From positions 95,511 to 159,510 of the forward strand of contig UQBO01000003.1 in NCBI GenBank assembly GCA_900539225.1: DNA of 64,000 bases, in the 5' to 3' direction. The translations under genes were made by a program, and so were the position numbers. Of this stretch, positions 1 to 9,496 are shown piece after piece. Numbering within the stretch: position 1 is the first letter of the stretch; every line of letters starts with the position of its first letter. The notes under the pieces were generated by a model. The model made no database searches and was not told where the DNA came from. It saw only the letters and a program-made list of their open reading frames with translations. The DNA is from an uncultured Eubacteriales bacterium (lineage in GTDB: Bacteria > Bacillota > Clostridia > Tissierellales > Peptoniphilaceae).

Positions 1-246
1 ACTAGACATCTTGAGATAAAGAGTTTCTCAAGCTTTCAAGCAGATGCTTCTATAGGTATATTTGGCGGCGAGTTTAGACTTGCCAAGTACTATGACGGCA
101 AAGAAACAAAAATCATCAACAACGGTGCTTTTTCTGCTAATATCATGGAAAAAGGATTAGATATGTATTTTTCTAAAGAGATGATTCATATAGATAATTA
201 CTATGGACCAAAATATATTTTAATTAAGGATGTGAACATAGGATAA
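1..246 (+). CDS. 3' end of a TldD/PmbA-like metallopeptidase-family protein (partial)
   Basis: The window opens inside a reading frame that runs without a stop to TAA at 244-246, giving about 81 C-terminal residues. The segment contains GIFGGEFRLAKYYDG and ends in GPKYILIKDVNIG. A glycine-rich strand followed by a closing 'GPK-hydrophobic-K-V-x-I-G' is what I would expect at the C-terminus of TldD/PmbA-type proteins, which process modified peptides. The HExxxH part of that family would lie upstream and is not visible, so the family call is an inference. The stop overlaps the pyrE start by one base, so the two are probably co-transcribed. Confidence 0.5.
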   Translation, partial: TRHLEIKSFSSFQADASIGIFGGEFRLAKYYDGKETKIINNGAFSANIMEKGLDMYFSKEMIHIDNYYGPKYILIKDVNIG

Positions 247-914
247 TGTCATACAAAGAAGATTTTATACATTTAATGCTTAAATCGGATGTTTTAAAGT
301 TTGGCGACTTCAAGACTAAGTCTGGAAGGATGAGCCCATACTTTATTAACACAGGATTTTTTAATAATTCTGAAGAGATAGCTAAGCTTGGCGACTTTTA
401 TGCCAAAGCTTATATGGACAATATTAAATTAGATAAGCCGCTACTATTTGGCCCAGCATATAAGGGCATACCGCTAGTAGTTTCTTGCGCTGTAAGTCTT
501 TACAAGAACTATGGCCTTGAGATCGGCTACTCATTTAACAGAAAAGAAGCAAAGGATCACGGCGAAAAAGGTATATTCGTTGGAGAGACTCCAAATGCTG
601 ACTCAGATGTAGTTATCATTGAAGATGTAATCACTGCAGGAACTGCTGTTAGAGAGTCTATCGATATACTTAAGCGCTACGACGCAAAAGTTAAGGCTCT
701 GATCATCTCTGTTAATAGGATGGAGAGAGGCACTGGCGACAAGTCAGCTATTCACGAGCTTGAAGATGACTATGGTGTTAAAGTTTATTCGATACTTGAT
801 ATAAAGTTCATCGCTGATTACTTAAGAAATAAAGAGATAGATGGCAAAGTATATATAGATGAAGAGATGTACGCAAAGATCATGAAGCATCTCGATACTT
901 ATAAGGAAAGATAA
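246..914 (+). CDS. pyrE: orotate phosphoribosyltransferase
   Basis: Converts orotate and PRPP to orotidine monophosphate in de novo pyrimidine synthesis (cytosol). The 222-residue protein has the PRPP-binding loop VVIIEDVITAGTA at about residues 122-134, and the flexible catalytic-loop lysines in RKEAKDHG around residue 100. Length matches the longer OPRTase group. The ATG overlaps the preceding stop by one base, and the stop overlaps the next ATG by one base, which points to translational coupling. No other pyr gene is near it, so it is an isolated pathway member here. No pyrimidine-responsive attenuator can be judged because the operon start lies outside the window. Confidence 0.93.
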   Translation: MSYKEDFIHLMLKSDVLKFGDFKTKSGRMSPYFINTGFFNNSEEIAKLGDFYAKAYMDNIKLDKPLLFGPAYKGIPLVVSCAVSLYKNYGLEIGYSFNRKEAKDHGEKGIFVGETPNADSDVVIIEDVITAGTAVRESIDILKRYDAKVKALIISVNRMERGTGDKSAIHELEDDYGVKVYSILDIKFIADYLRNKEIDGKVYIDEEMYAKIMKHLDTYKER

Positions 915-1813
915 TGCAGATAGATAATAAAAATCTTGAGACGGCCGTAACATTCTTAGCTCTAACGCTTATCACACTTATTACGAAAAGCTTAGGCGTG
1001 TTTGCGATGCCACTTGTGCTTGGCGCTTACCTAATGAACTCAATCGCGAACAAGGACTACAGCTCTATATATCTTTACATGGCTTCACTTGGCGTCTTGG
1101 CAATATTTCTAGAGCCGGCCTTCATATTTGAAAAGGCCATACTTGGACTGCCATTCTTAATAATTGCGGTTAAGCTGATTAAAAATAATATGAGGGGCGA
1201 CAAGCTACTTATAGCCATGACACTAACATTGGTTGTCTCGAGCATAATATATATAATAGTTTTAAGAGAGTATTTCGATATAAATCTCATCGAAAAGTTC
1301 AACGCAAGGCTCGATAAGCAGATGGCGCTCGTTAACTCATACGAGGGCGACCTTGTTTTTGACAAGGACATGGTCATGATGGCGTATCAAGAGTTTAAGA
1401 AATACTTAGCAAGCACTGTGTTTTTACTAGCTTTTGTATCGGCCTTCATAGCTTTAAAACTGCCTCATTATATAATCAGAAAAAGAGGCGACGTCAATAT
1501 TACAGAGCCATTCTTAGAGGCTTTGAAGCTAAAGAAATCAGCATTTTACTTAATGTTAGCAATCTTAATTATATTTATGCTAACAAATTTAGGACTAAAT
1601 CAGCTTATAGTTGACAATATATCATTGATGATATTCATGAGTTTTGCTATACAGGGACTGTCTTTTGTAATGTTCTTATTAAAGATTCGTTACAAAAAGA
1701 AGACGGCGGCAAATTTTTACTTTGCATTTTCAATATTTTTTGTAGGAATTATGTTTTTCATGAATATTATATTCGGCTTTATTGATGGAACTACAAGTAT
1801 AAGGGGTGCGTAA
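914..1813 (+). CDS. YybS-like (DUF2232) multi-spanning membrane protein
   Basis: A 299-residue, very hydrophobic protein with about eight predicted membrane segments, for example around residues 12-60, 65-120, 165-185, 210-230 and 240-290. In Firmicutes a DUF2232/YybS membrane protein usually sits directly upstream of gdpP and rplI, and that order is kept here. Function is not established; an ECF-like or partner role for GdpP has only been guessed from gene neighbourhood. It overlaps pyrE by one base and ends two bases before the gdpP start. The family call rests mostly on topology and synteny. Confidence 0.72.
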   Translation: MQIDNKNLETAVTFLALTLITLITKSLGVFAMPLVLGAYLMNSIANKDYSSIYLYMASLGVLAIFLEPAFIFEKAILGLPFLIIAVKLIKNNMRGDKLLIAMTLTLVVSSIIYIIVLREYFDINLIEKFNARLDKQMALVNSYEGDLVFDKDMVMMAYQEFKKYLASTVFLLAFVSAFIALKLPHYIIRKRGDVNITEPFLEALKLKKSAFYLMLAILIIFMLTNLGLNQLIVDNISLMIFMSFAIQGLSFVMFLLKIRYKKKTAANFYFAFSIFFVGIMFFMNIIFGFIDGTTSIRGA

Positions 1814-1814
1814 A

Positions 1815-3824
1815 ATGTTCAAAAAAATCGAAGCATACGTTAAAGAAAATTTAATAGAGGTAATTTTTGAGCTAGTTCTTGTCATAATGCTCATGATACT
1901 AAACATCATCATCGGCTTTATCGCACTTGTCATCTTTGTCTCACTGCACATTAGGTTTTTACAAAACTTTGAAGACCAAACTACACTTAGACAAAAGAAC
2001 TTTGAAAATATCGAGGAGACCATAGACTCATTAACAAAGCAAGCGGTGTTCAAGATGCCATTCCCTATGGTTATAATTAAGCAAGACGGTGAAATTAACT
2101 GGTATAACAGTAAATTTATAAAGATGCTAGAAATTGAAGATGAGCCAGAGAACAACATACTTGACGCTATATCATCACTAAATCTTAATGAGATATTAGG
2201 AGCAGACGATGAGCCTTTAAAGATATTATACAGAGATAATTATTATCAAGTTTATGTGAATAAGGTAAAATCGAAAGACAGTAAGGATGGAGAGATGCTT
2301 CTTCTTTACTGGATTAACAGAACTGACCTTAAAGAAGCAAAGGACACTATTGACAAGGAAAAGATAGCGACTATACTTCTTTATATCGATAACCTTGATG
2401 AAGTTAAAAGCAGTGTTGAAGACAGCCTTAGAGCGACTATCACTGGCAATGTTGAGACTGAAATTATTAACTACTTCAATGGCTATGATGCGACTGTTAG
2501 AAAATATGATGACGACAGATATTTAATAATTGCAAATAATGAAAATCTTCAAAAGATTATACAAAAGAAGTTTGATATACTTGACAGAGTTCGTGACTTA
2601 AAGGTACAAAGCATAATACCACTAACTCTTTCAATTGCGACGACTACTGATGGAGAGACGCCTCTTGAGCAATACGAAATCGCTAGAAATACCATGGACA
2701 TAGCTTTAGGTAGAGGCGGTGACCAAGCTGTTCTTAGAAGAGGGCACAATTATGAGTACTTTGGCGGAAAATCGAAGGCTGTTGAAAAGACTACTAAGGT
2801 TAAGGCAAGAGTAGTTGGGGGCGCGCTAAGATCACTTATTGATGATGCATCAAACGTAATTATCATGCCTCACAAAAATGCAGACATGGACGCGATTGGC
2901 TCAGCCATCGGCGTAGTGAAGCTTGTTAGAATGAGAGGCAAAACTCCTTATATCGCACTTAACTCGGTCAATATGAGTATTAGAAATATCATGGCAAGAA
3001 TAAATGAAGAAGAAAGCCTAAAGGGTGTTGTAAAGCCTGAGGGGGAACTTATTGGCTTAATCGATGAAAAGACTTTACTGATAGTTGTCGATCACCACAA
3101 GAAGTCCATCTCCGAGGCACCAGACTTAGTCGATCAAATAAAGGACAGAGTAGTAATTGACCACCATAGAAGAAGTGGCGAGTTTATTGAATCGACTGAA
3201 CTTGTCTTCTTAGAGCCATATGCATCGAGTACGTCTGAGCTTGTTACAGAGCTATTCACATATATGACCGACAATGTAGTTTTAAGTAAGTTCGAGGCAG
3301 AGGCACTACTTGCGGGTATCACTGTTGATACAAAGAACTTCACTGTTCAAACGGGCGTAAGGACATTCGAGGCGGCATCTATGCTTAGAAGGTTCGGAGC
3401 TGACCCAGAAGTAGTTAAGAAGTACTTTAAAGAGGATTACTTAGTTATTAAGAATAGGGCTGACATAGTTAGACAGTCAGAAATATTTATGGACGATACC
3501 ATCATCGGCATACTTGAAGATAAGGTTGATAACTCAATACTTATAGCGGCACAAGCGGCTGATGAGATGCTAAGTATCAATGGCATGAAGGCATCTTTCG
3601 TTGCGGTTAAGGTCTCAAATAACGAAACGCACGTATCAGCAAGATCACTTGGTGAGATAAGCGTACAATTGATTATGGAAAAGCTTGGTGGCGGCGGACA
3701 CCTAAATCAAGCAGCAACTAGGATAGACTTGTCAGTTGATTTGGCTGTTGAAGAACTAAAGAGAAAAATAAAAGAATATAAAGACGAAGAAAATGAATCT
3801 AAGAAAGAAGAAGGTGTTAAATAA
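1815..3824 (+). CDS. gdpP: cyclic-di-AMP phosphodiesterase GdpP (YybT)
   Basis: Membrane-anchored enzyme that hydrolyses c-di-AMP. Two N-terminal membrane helices lie at about residues 17-48, then a PAS-like region (about 78-165), a degenerate GGDEF domain, a DHH domain and a DHHA1 domain. The DHH metal motifs are visible: MPHKNADMDAIGS, IVVDHH and VIDHHRR, and the DHHA1 signature is GGGGHLNQAA near the C-terminus. About 669 residues, normal for the family. ATG at 1815 is chosen over GTG at 1806 because AAGGGG at 1801-1806 is eight bases from the ATG but overlaps the GTG. The stop overlaps rplI ATG by one base. Confidence 0.93.
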   Translation: MFKKIEAYVKENLIEVIFELVLVIMLMILNIIIGFIALVIFVSLHIRFLQNFEDQTTLRQKNFENIEETIDSLTKQAVFKMPFPMVIIKQDGEINWYNSKFIKMLEIEDEPENNILDAISSLNLNEILGADDEPLKILYRDNYYQVYVNKVKSKDSKDGEMLLLYWINRTDLKEAKDTIDKEKIATILLYIDNLDEVKSSVEDSLRATITGNVETEIINYFNGYDATVRKYDDDRYLIIANNENLQKIIQKKFDILDRVRDLKVQSIIPLTLSIATTTDGETPLEQYEIARNTMDIALGRGGDQAVLRRGHNYEYFGGKSKAVEKTTKVKARVVGGALRSLIDDASNVIIMPHKNADMDAIGSAIGVVKLVRMRGKTPYIALNSVNMSIRNIMARINEEESLKGVVKPEGELIGLIDEKTLLIVVDHHKKSISEAPDLVDQIKDRVVIDHHRRSGEFIESTELVFLEPYASSTSELVTELFTYMTDNVVLSKFEAEALLAGITVDTKNFTVQTGVRTFEAASMLRRFGADPEVVKKYFKEDYLVIKNRADIVRQSEIFMDDTIIGILEDKVDNSILIAAQAADEMLSINGMKASFVAVKVSNNETHVSARSLGEISVQLIMEKLGGGGHLNQAATRIDLSVDLAVEELKRKIKEYKDEENESKKEEGVK

Positions 3825-4267
3825 TGAAAGTTATACTTATAGAAGACGTTAAGGGCCTTGGCAAAAAAGGCGAAATGGTTAATAGCAAGGACGGTTATGC
3901 GAGAAACTTCTTATTTCCAAAGAAACTTGCTCTAGAAGCAACAGATGAGAACGTTAAGCAATGGAAGGAAGAGCAAGCCGAACTAAAGGCCAAGATTGAA
4001 CAAGAGACTAAAGAAGCAAATGCAATCAAAGCAGATATAGAAAAGAAAGTCTTAAAGATGAAGGCTGAAGGTGGAGCAACTGGCAAATTATTTGGCGCAG
4101 TTACTTCACAAGACATACAAAAGGCTTTACTTGAAGAATTTGGCCTAGATATCGACAAAAGAAAGATAGAGATGAAGGAAAATATCAAACAAGCAGGTGT
4201 ATATACTGTCGTTCTAAGACTATATCCACAAATCACAGCTAATTTAAGAGTTAATATAAGTATATAG
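3824..4267 (+). CDS. rplI: 50S ribosomal protein L9
   Basis: Binds 23S rRNA at the base of the L1 stalk. The 147-residue protein has the classic L9 N-terminus MKVILIEDVKGLGKKGEMV followed by the glycine/asparagine signature DGYARNFLFPK, then the long connecting helix and a C-terminal domain containing GKLFGAVTSQDI. Its start overlaps the gdpP stop by one base and dnaB follows after nine bases. The gdpP-rplI-dnaB order is common in Firmicutes. Confidence 0.97.
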   Translation: MKVILIEDVKGLGKKGEMVNSKDGYARNFLFPKKLALEATDENVKQWKEEQAELKAKIEQETKEANAIKADIEKKVLKMKAEGGATGKLFGAVTSQDIQKALLEEFGLDIDKRKIEMKENIKQAGVYTVVLRLYPQITANLRVNISI

Positions 4268-4276
4268 GGGAGTACT

Positions 4277-5608
4277 ATGGAAGTTTTAAGAGAATTACCT
4301 AACAACTTAATAGTTGAGCAGGAAGTTTTAGCTAATGCCATGCAAAATAAGACTGCTGCTGTCAAGGCCATTGAAGGACTTAATGAAGGGGATTTTTATA
4401 ATGATCTTCATAGAAAGATATTCAATGCGATTAGGACTTTATTCTCTTTAAACAAGCCCATAGACCTATTGACAGTAACAGAGACACTTGAAACGAGTGA
4501 GAATGTTGATGCTGAGACAATAAAGTACATTGCAAGCATATATGCAAACAACGAAGGACTTAGCTCAAACCAAGATACTTATATAGATATACTTAAGGAA
4601 AAGTCTATACTTAGGAGCCTTGCAGAATTTTCAGATGAGATCAAGTCTTTGTCGCTTGAAGATAAATCGCCTGCTAAGAACGTTCTTGAAAAGGCAGAGA
4701 AAGGCCTTTTTGAAATCTCTCAAGGAGGACTAAGAAACTCATTAACTGCTCTTGATGTAATTATGAGTGATACAGTTCAAACAATTATGAAGAGGGTTCA
4801 AAACAGAGGGGAGCTAAGCGGTGTAACTACAGGCTTTACTGATCTTAACTCCTTATTAGGTGGCTTCCAAAAGTCAGACCTAGTACTATTAGCGGCGAGA
4901 CCGTCTGTGGGTAAGACAGCTCTTGCGGTTAACCTTGCTGTAAACGCGGCCAAGGCGGGCAAGAAGGTCGCTATGTTTTCACTTGAAATGAGTAAGACGC
5001 AAATCGGTCAAAGAATATTAGCCTCGTTCGCTCAAATGAATTTATCGAGTCTATTCAAAGGTGAGCTTGAAGGCCAAGACCTTGTCAATCTGATTACTGC
5101 ATCGAATGAACTATCAAAGTATAGTCTTCATATCGATGACACGGCAGCCATCTCCCTAATAGAGCTTAAGGCAAAGCTAAGAAGACTAAAGATGGAAGAG
5201 GGCCTAGACCTAGTTGTTATCGACTACTTACAACTTATGACGACTGGCGAAAGGATTGAGAATAGAGTTCAAGAAATTTCACAAATATCAAGAGGCCTTA
5301 AGGCCATAGCGAAGGAGCTGGATGTACCAGTCTTGGCACTTTCACAGCTATCGAGAGCACTTGAACAAAGACCGGACAAAAGACCAAAGCTATCTGACCT
5401 AAGAGAGTCTGGTGCCATAGAGCAAGACGCCGACATAGTTATGTTCCTTTACAGAGACTACGTTTATAATAAAGAGACAGAAAATCCAAATCTAGCAGAA
5501 GTGATCGTTTCGAAGCACAGAAACGGTCCTATTGGCGTGGTTAACTTAATCTGGAAGGATGAGTACACAAGGTTCTTTGACGTTTCGAACAAGGCTTATG
5601 AAGGATAA
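4277..5608 (+). CDS. dnaB: replicative DNA helicase DnaB (DnaC in Bacillus naming)
   Basis: Hexameric 5'-3' helicase that unwinds the fork and recruits primase. The 443-residue protein has an N-terminal primase-interaction domain (about 1-150) and a RecA-like C-terminal motor with Walker A ARPSVGKTA near residue 210, a Walker B region ending in VVIDYLQLM and the DNA-binding part LSDLRESGAIEQDAD. GGGGAG lies upstream of the ATG at good spacing. It overlaps the following GNAT gene by about 11 bases. The downstream DnaD-like and DnaI-like genes make this a compact primosome cluster. Confidence 0.96.
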   Translation: MEVLRELPNNLIVEQEVLANAMQNKTAAVKAIEGLNEGDFYNDLHRKIFNAIRTLFSLNKPIDLLTVTETLETSENVDAETIKYIASIYANNEGLSSNQDTYIDILKEKSILRSLAEFSDEIKSLSLEDKSPAKNVLEKAEKGLFEISQGGLRNSLTALDVIMSDTVQTIMKRVQNRGELSGVTTGFTDLNSLLGGFQKSDLVLLAARPSVGKTALAVNLAVNAAKAGKKVAMFSLEMSKTQIGQRILASFAQMNLSSLFKGELEGQDLVNLITASNELSKYSLHIDDTAAISLIELKAKLRRLKMEEGLDLVVIDYLQLMTTGERIENRVQEISQISRGLKAIAKELDVPVLALSQLSRALEQRPDKRPKLSDLRESGAIEQDADIVMFLYRDYVYNKETENPNLAEVIVSKHRNGPIGVVNLIWKDEYTRFFDVSNKAYEG

Positions 5609-6188
5609 TGACCATAGGATAAAGCCACTCGAGCTCGAAGACGCTTATAGGTTTAGAGGCTGGGAACGGGGTAACTACTACCTCTTAAACGATTACGACT
5701 TCATCTATGAAGAGGACTGGGAAGTAAAAGCGTGGCTCAAGACGAAGAAGGGCTTCTTTAAACGTTATTTTGCAATTTATTATGATGACAAGGCCATTGC
5801 CTACATCGGTTTAAAAAAGATAAATTACATATTAAGAAGCGCAGAACTATCCATAGTTATGGATGTTGCCTACCAAAACCATGGCCATGGCTATGAGATA
5901 CTAGAAGAATTTTTGACTTATGCTTTCACTGATTTAAAGATGAGAAGTATATGGCTTGACGTAAACGCCTTCAATGAGAAGGCCATACACTTATATAAAA
6001 AGCTAGGCTTTACGAAGAGGGCCTACTACTTAGATACATACAACATTCAAGACATTGACAAGACTAGAGAAGAGTACATAGAACATCAAGATGAGTTTAG
6101 ACAAGATGGCAAGGAGCTTTTGTCATTTGTCTACACTTACGAGATAAAGAGAGGTGAGTTTTTTGAGCTTCACGCTAGAGAAAATTAA
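5598..6188 (+). CDS. GNAT-family N-acetyltransferase (RimJ/RimL-like)
   Basis: A protein of about 196 residues with the GNAT fold: the acetyl-CoA loop region YQNHGHGYEILEEFLTYAF is followed by SIWLDVNAFNEKAIHLYKKLGF, the usual C-terminal strand-helix of Acetyltransf_3-type enzymes. Substrate unknown. The ATG at 5598 lies inside the 3' end of dnaB with AAGG just upstream at 5591-5594, so translation is probably coupled. An in-frame ATG at 5559 is less likely because it has no free spacing to a Shine-Dalgarno sequence. It sits between the helicase gene and its probable partners, an odd insertion into a primosome operon. Confidence 0.8.
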   Translation: MKDNDHRIKPLELEDAYRFRGWERGNYYLLNDYDFIYEEDWEVKAWLKTKKGFFKRYFAIYYDDKAIAYIGLKKINYILRSAELSIVMDVAYQNHGHGYEILEEFLTYAFTDLKMRSIWLDVNAFNEKAIHLYKKLGFTKRAYYLDTYNIQDIDKTREEYIEHQDEFRQDGKELLSFVYTYEIKRGEFFELHAREN

Positions 6189-7224
6189 TTCAAATTTATT
6201 AGATACAAGAGTTAACAACATTTTTATAAGCGAGTTTATGCCGCAAGCGGACGGTACCTTTGTCAAGGTATATCTCCTTGCTTTAAGATTTGCACAAGAC
6301 GATGACAATGAGGCGAGCAACGAAAAGATAGCCGAAGTTTTAAAAATTCCTCTTATAGATGTCGCCAATGCATGGAGATTTTGGAAATCGGTTGGCATAG
6401 TTGACTTTGAGGACGATGGACTTAGCTACAACTTTGATGTCATCTTTAAAGATTTAAAGGCTTTATACCTTGGAGGGGCTTCTTCAGATAAGGGCACAAG
6501 CAGCGTGAGTCAAAATACTTTTGATGACGAGATTGATATTGATGAAGATGATTTAAGCAGCGACACAAAATTAATTATAGAAGTAAATAAGGACGAAGGC
6601 GTTAAAAAGATGTTTCAAGACGTCGCTCACATCGTTAGAAGGCCGCTTAACACTCAAGAGAAGATCAAGATCATTAAGTGGCTTCGTGACTACAACATTA
6701 GCTGCGAGATGATATCACACGCTTACTCATACGCTTATGATATACTTAAGAAGAAGTCGCCAGCTTATGTTGAGACCATCATCATGAACTGGTACGACAA
6801 GGGCTACACAAACCTTTCTCAAGTGATGAGCGACTTTAATGTGTTGAACGACAGTCAAAGAAATTACAATAAGCTTATGCAGTCACTAGCAATGCCATTT
6901 AAAAATGTATCTGATTTTGAAAAGAAGGTCATAGATAAGTGGTACGATGACTTTGATTATGGTAATGACATCATCTTAAAGGCTGCCGAGAACTTTATCT
7001 ATACATCAAAACCTTCTATAGCCTACCTCGACGCAATACTTGAGGCGTGGCACAAAGAAGGCATAAAGACTGTTGAAGACGCTGAGAGAACGAATGAGCT
7101 ATATAGATCAGACAGAAAGACTAGTAATACTAAGAAGCCAAAGGCGAGGGCGAAGGACTTTGACGAAAGAGAATACCCAGACGACTACCTAAGCGATACC
7201 TATGAAGGCAATTGGAGGAAGTAG
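6163..7224 (+). CDS. DnaD-domain replication protein with two DnaB_2-type domains
   Basis: About 353 residues. The N-terminal winged-helix-like part contains NIFISEFMPQADGTFVKVYL. Two DnaD/DnaB_2-type helical domains follow, one around residues 158-225 (with SPAYVETIIMNWYDKG) and one around 241-305 (with SIAYLDAILEAWHKEG). Such proteins help load the replicative helicase in Firmicutes. The start is uncertain: TTG at 6163 has GAGG eight bases upstream, while GTG at 6154 abuts the same motif with no spacing. The 5' end overlaps the GNAT gene and the 3' end reaches the dnaI ribosome-binding region. A basic tail follows the second domain. Confidence 0.85.
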   Translation: MSFTLEKINSNLLDTRVNNIFISEFMPQADGTFVKVYLLALRFAQDDDNEASNEKIAEVLKIPLIDVANAWRFWKSVGIVDFEDDGLSYNFDVIFKDLKALYLGGASSDKGTSSVSQNTFDDEIDIDEDDLSSDTKLIIEVNKDEGVKKMFQDVAHIVRRPLNTQEKIKIIKWLRDYNISCEMISHAYSYAYDILKKKSPAYVETIIMNWYDKGYTNLSQVMSDFNVLNDSQRNYNKLMQSLAMPFKNVSDFEKKVIDKWYDDFDYGNDIILKAAENFIYTSKPSIAYLDAILEAWHKEGIKTVEDAERTNELYRSDRKTSNTKKPKARAKDFDEREYPDDYLSDTYEGNWRK

Positions 7225-7225
7225 C

Positions 7226-8140
7226 ATGACTTTGTTAGATGATGTTTATAGACAAAAAGCAAATATTAAGAACATAAGAGAGAGGGAAAGAAGTGAAAGG
7301 GTAGACGCTATATACAAGAAATACCCAGAGCTTTTAAGCCTTGAAAATGAAAAGAACGAAGTGCTTAATGACTTTGCGTCTATGAATTTTACAAATTATG
7401 AAGATATTAATAAAAAGATACTAAATATAGAAGCAAAAAAGCAAAAGCTTATTGAGGAATATGGCCTTGAAAATGCTTTCAAAGTGCACTACGACTGCGA
7501 AAAATGTGAGGACACTGGCATATATCAGTCGAAGAGATGCTCCTGCATTGACGAGATGCTAAGAGAAAAGATGCTTGAGACGAATGAACTCAATACTGAG
7601 ATGAGGGAGAAGAGCTTTGAAAATTTCGATGCCAATATATTTACAGACGATATAAGAGATGAAATGCTTGAGATAAAGAAGAGCCTTGAGGATTATGCAG
7701 ATAATTTTAATCATGAGCACAAATCCATCTTCTTTTTCGGTGATGTTGGTACGGGCAAATCCTTTATGGCGGTTTCACTAGCAAAGAGGCTTATAGAGAA
7801 GCTTGTCAATGTTACATACATCGGTTCTTATGAGATGTGCCAAACCATAAATGAGGCTATATTTAAGGCAGATGGCGATGCAATAACGAAGAGAGATCTC
7901 TTTTACAACACGGACTTTTTAATCATTGATGACCTTGGAACTGAGATAGACACACAGATTAGCTCGAAGTCTATACTCGATTTGATTAACTATAGACTTA
8001 GTAAAAACCTAAAGACGCTTATCACAAGTAACTTAAATGTTGACGCTATAAAAGAAAAGTACGGCGAAAGACTATCGTCAAGGATACTGTCAAATTACTA
8101 TATATATCGCTTTAAAGGACGCGATTTAAGATTAAGATAA
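7226..8140 (+). CDS. dnaI: DnaI/DnaC-like helicase loader ATPase
   Basis: AAA+ ATPase that loads DnaB onto DNA. The protein (304 residues) has a cysteine cluster CEKCEDTGIYQSKRCSC, the zinc-binding N-terminal part typical of DnaI, then Walker A GDVGTGKSF near residue 174 and Walker B FLIIDDLGTE near residue 231, and an arginine-finger-like ERLSSRI near the end. ATG at 7226 is chosen because GGAGGA sits just upstream; a longer frame from 7202 would begin inside the preceding gene without such a site. It is the last primosome gene before serS. Confidence 0.9.
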   Translation: MTLLDDVYRQKANIKNIRERERSERVDAIYKKYPELLSLENEKNEVLNDFASMNFTNYEDINKKILNIEAKKQKLIEEYGLENAFKVHYDCEKCEDTGIYQSKRCSCIDEMLREKMLETNELNTEMREKSFENFDANIFTDDIRDEMLEIKKSLEDYADNFNHEHKSIFFFGDVGTGKSFMAVSLAKRLIEKLVNVTYIGSYEMCQTINEAIFKADGDAITKRDLFYNTDFLIIDDLGTEIDTQISSKSILDLINYRLSKNLKTLITSNLNVDAIKEKYGERLSSRILSNYYIYRFKGRDLRLR

Positions 8141-8151
8141 GGAGTGATTTT

Positions 8152-9429
8152 ATGCTAGATATAAAAAGAATCAGAAAAAATCCTGAAGAAGTTTTAGAAG
8201 CTTTGAAAAAGAGACACGGAAGCTTCCCTATCGAAGAGCTTCTTGAAGAAGACAAGAAGAGAAGAGAGCTTCTAACAGTTGTTGAGACTATGAAGCAAAA
8301 GCAAAATTCGATTTCGAAGGAAGTGCCTAAGCTTAAGAAGGCTGGCGAAGACGTTAGCAAAATCTTTGAAGAGATGAAAGAGCTTTCAAATGAAATCAAA
8401 GATTATGATGCAAAAGTTAAGGAGATTGACGAGAAGATAGCTGACTACCTACTAAGCATACCAAACGTTCCTAACAAGGATGTTGTCTTTGGTAAGGATG
8501 ATAGCGATAACGTCGAAGTAAAGAAGTATGGTACGCCAACTGAGTTTGACTTCGAGCCAAAGGCTCACTGGGACTTAGGAACTGACCTTGATATACTTGA
8601 CTTTGATAGAGCTGGAAAGATATCTGGATCAAGATTTTCTATATTCAAAGGCGATGGAGCAAGACTTGAAAGAAGCTTAATTCAATTTATGCTTGATCTT
8701 CATACGCTTGAACAAGATTACACTGAGATGAGTACACCGTTTATGGTTAATAGAGCATCGATGCTAGGTACAGGACAATTACCAAAGTTTGAAGATGATA
8801 TGTTCTACTTGCCATCAAAGGACTTTTTCCTTGTGCCAACAGCAGAAGTGCCTCTAACAAATATGCTTAGAGACGAAATTGTTGACGTGAGCGACTTGCC
8901 TATAAACATAACTGAGTACACACCATGCTTCAGACAAGAAGCGGGCGCTGCAGGTAGAGACAACAGAGGCCTTATTCGTAACCACCAATTCGATAAGGTT
9001 GAACTTGTTAAGTTTGTTGAGCCAGAAACAAGCTATGACGAATTACAAAAGTTATTAGGCGATGCAGAAGCAGTGCTTCAAAAGCTTGAAATACCTTACA
9101 GAGTCGTTCAACTATCGACAGGCGACCTAGGTTTTTCATCAGCAATGACATACGACATAGAAGTTTGGATGCCAAGCTATGGCAGATACGTTGAAATATC
9201 AAGCTGCTCGAACTTCGAGGACTTCCAAGCAAGAAGAGCTAACATTAGATATAGAAATGAAGATGGCAAATTAAACTTCGTTCACACACTTAACGGCTCA
9301 GGCCTTGCAGTAGGAAGAACATTTGCGGCACTTGTAGAAAACTATCAAAATAAAGATGGTTCGATCACTATACCAAAGGCACTACAAAAGTACTTTGGCA
9401 AGGACCGCATAGTTAAAAAAGAAAAATAG
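8152..9429 (+). CDS. serS: seryl-tRNA synthetase
   Basis: Class II synthetase charging tRNA-Ser. Of 425 residues, the N-terminal coiled-coil arm (about 25-100, rich in K and E) is followed by the catalytic core with motif 2 TPCFRQEAGAAGRDNRGLIR and motif 3 NGSGLAVGRTFAALVE. The start has RBS AAGGAG. The protein ends normally in DRIVKKEK at a TAG stop (9427-9429). Unusually, the same reading frame stays almost open for another 63 codons and encodes lysine-rich hexapeptide repeats (see the repeat entry at 9497-9604). No T-box leader is present, as the gene follows dnaI by 11 bases. Confidence 0.96.
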   Translation: MLDIKRIRKNPEEVLEALKKRHGSFPIEELLEEDKKRRELLTVVETMKQKQNSISKEVPKLKKAGEDVSKIFEEMKELSNEIKDYDAKVKEIDEKIADYLLSIPNVPNKDVVFGKDDSDNVEVKKYGTPTEFDFEPKAHWDLGTDLDILDFDRAGKISGSRFSIFKGDGARLERSLIQFMLDLHTLEQDYTEMSTPFMVNRASMLGTGQLPKFEDDMFYLPSKDFFLVPTAEVPLTNMLRDEIVDVSDLPINITEYTPCFRQEAGAAGRDNRGLIRNHQFDKVELVKFVEPETSYDELQKLLGDAEAVLQKLEIPYRVVQLSTGDLGFSSAMTYDIEVWMPSYGRYVEISSCSNFEDFQARRANIRYRNEDGKLNFVHTLNGSGLAVGRTFAALVENYQNKDGSITIPKALQKYFGKDRIVKKEK

Positions 9430-9496
9430 AGTAAGCTAAGTAAAAACTATTAAGTAAGCAAAAAATTTAAAATAGTCAAAACAAATAGAGAAAGTA

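Noticed and set aside
1806..1814. GTG at 1806 as gdpP start
   Set aside because: It overlaps the Shine-Dalgarno sequence AAGGGG; ATG at 1815 has correct spacing.
3895..4371. 158-residue open frame on the - strand over rplI
   Set aside because: It is the shadow of a certain ribosomal gene, with no start signal and no family resemblance.
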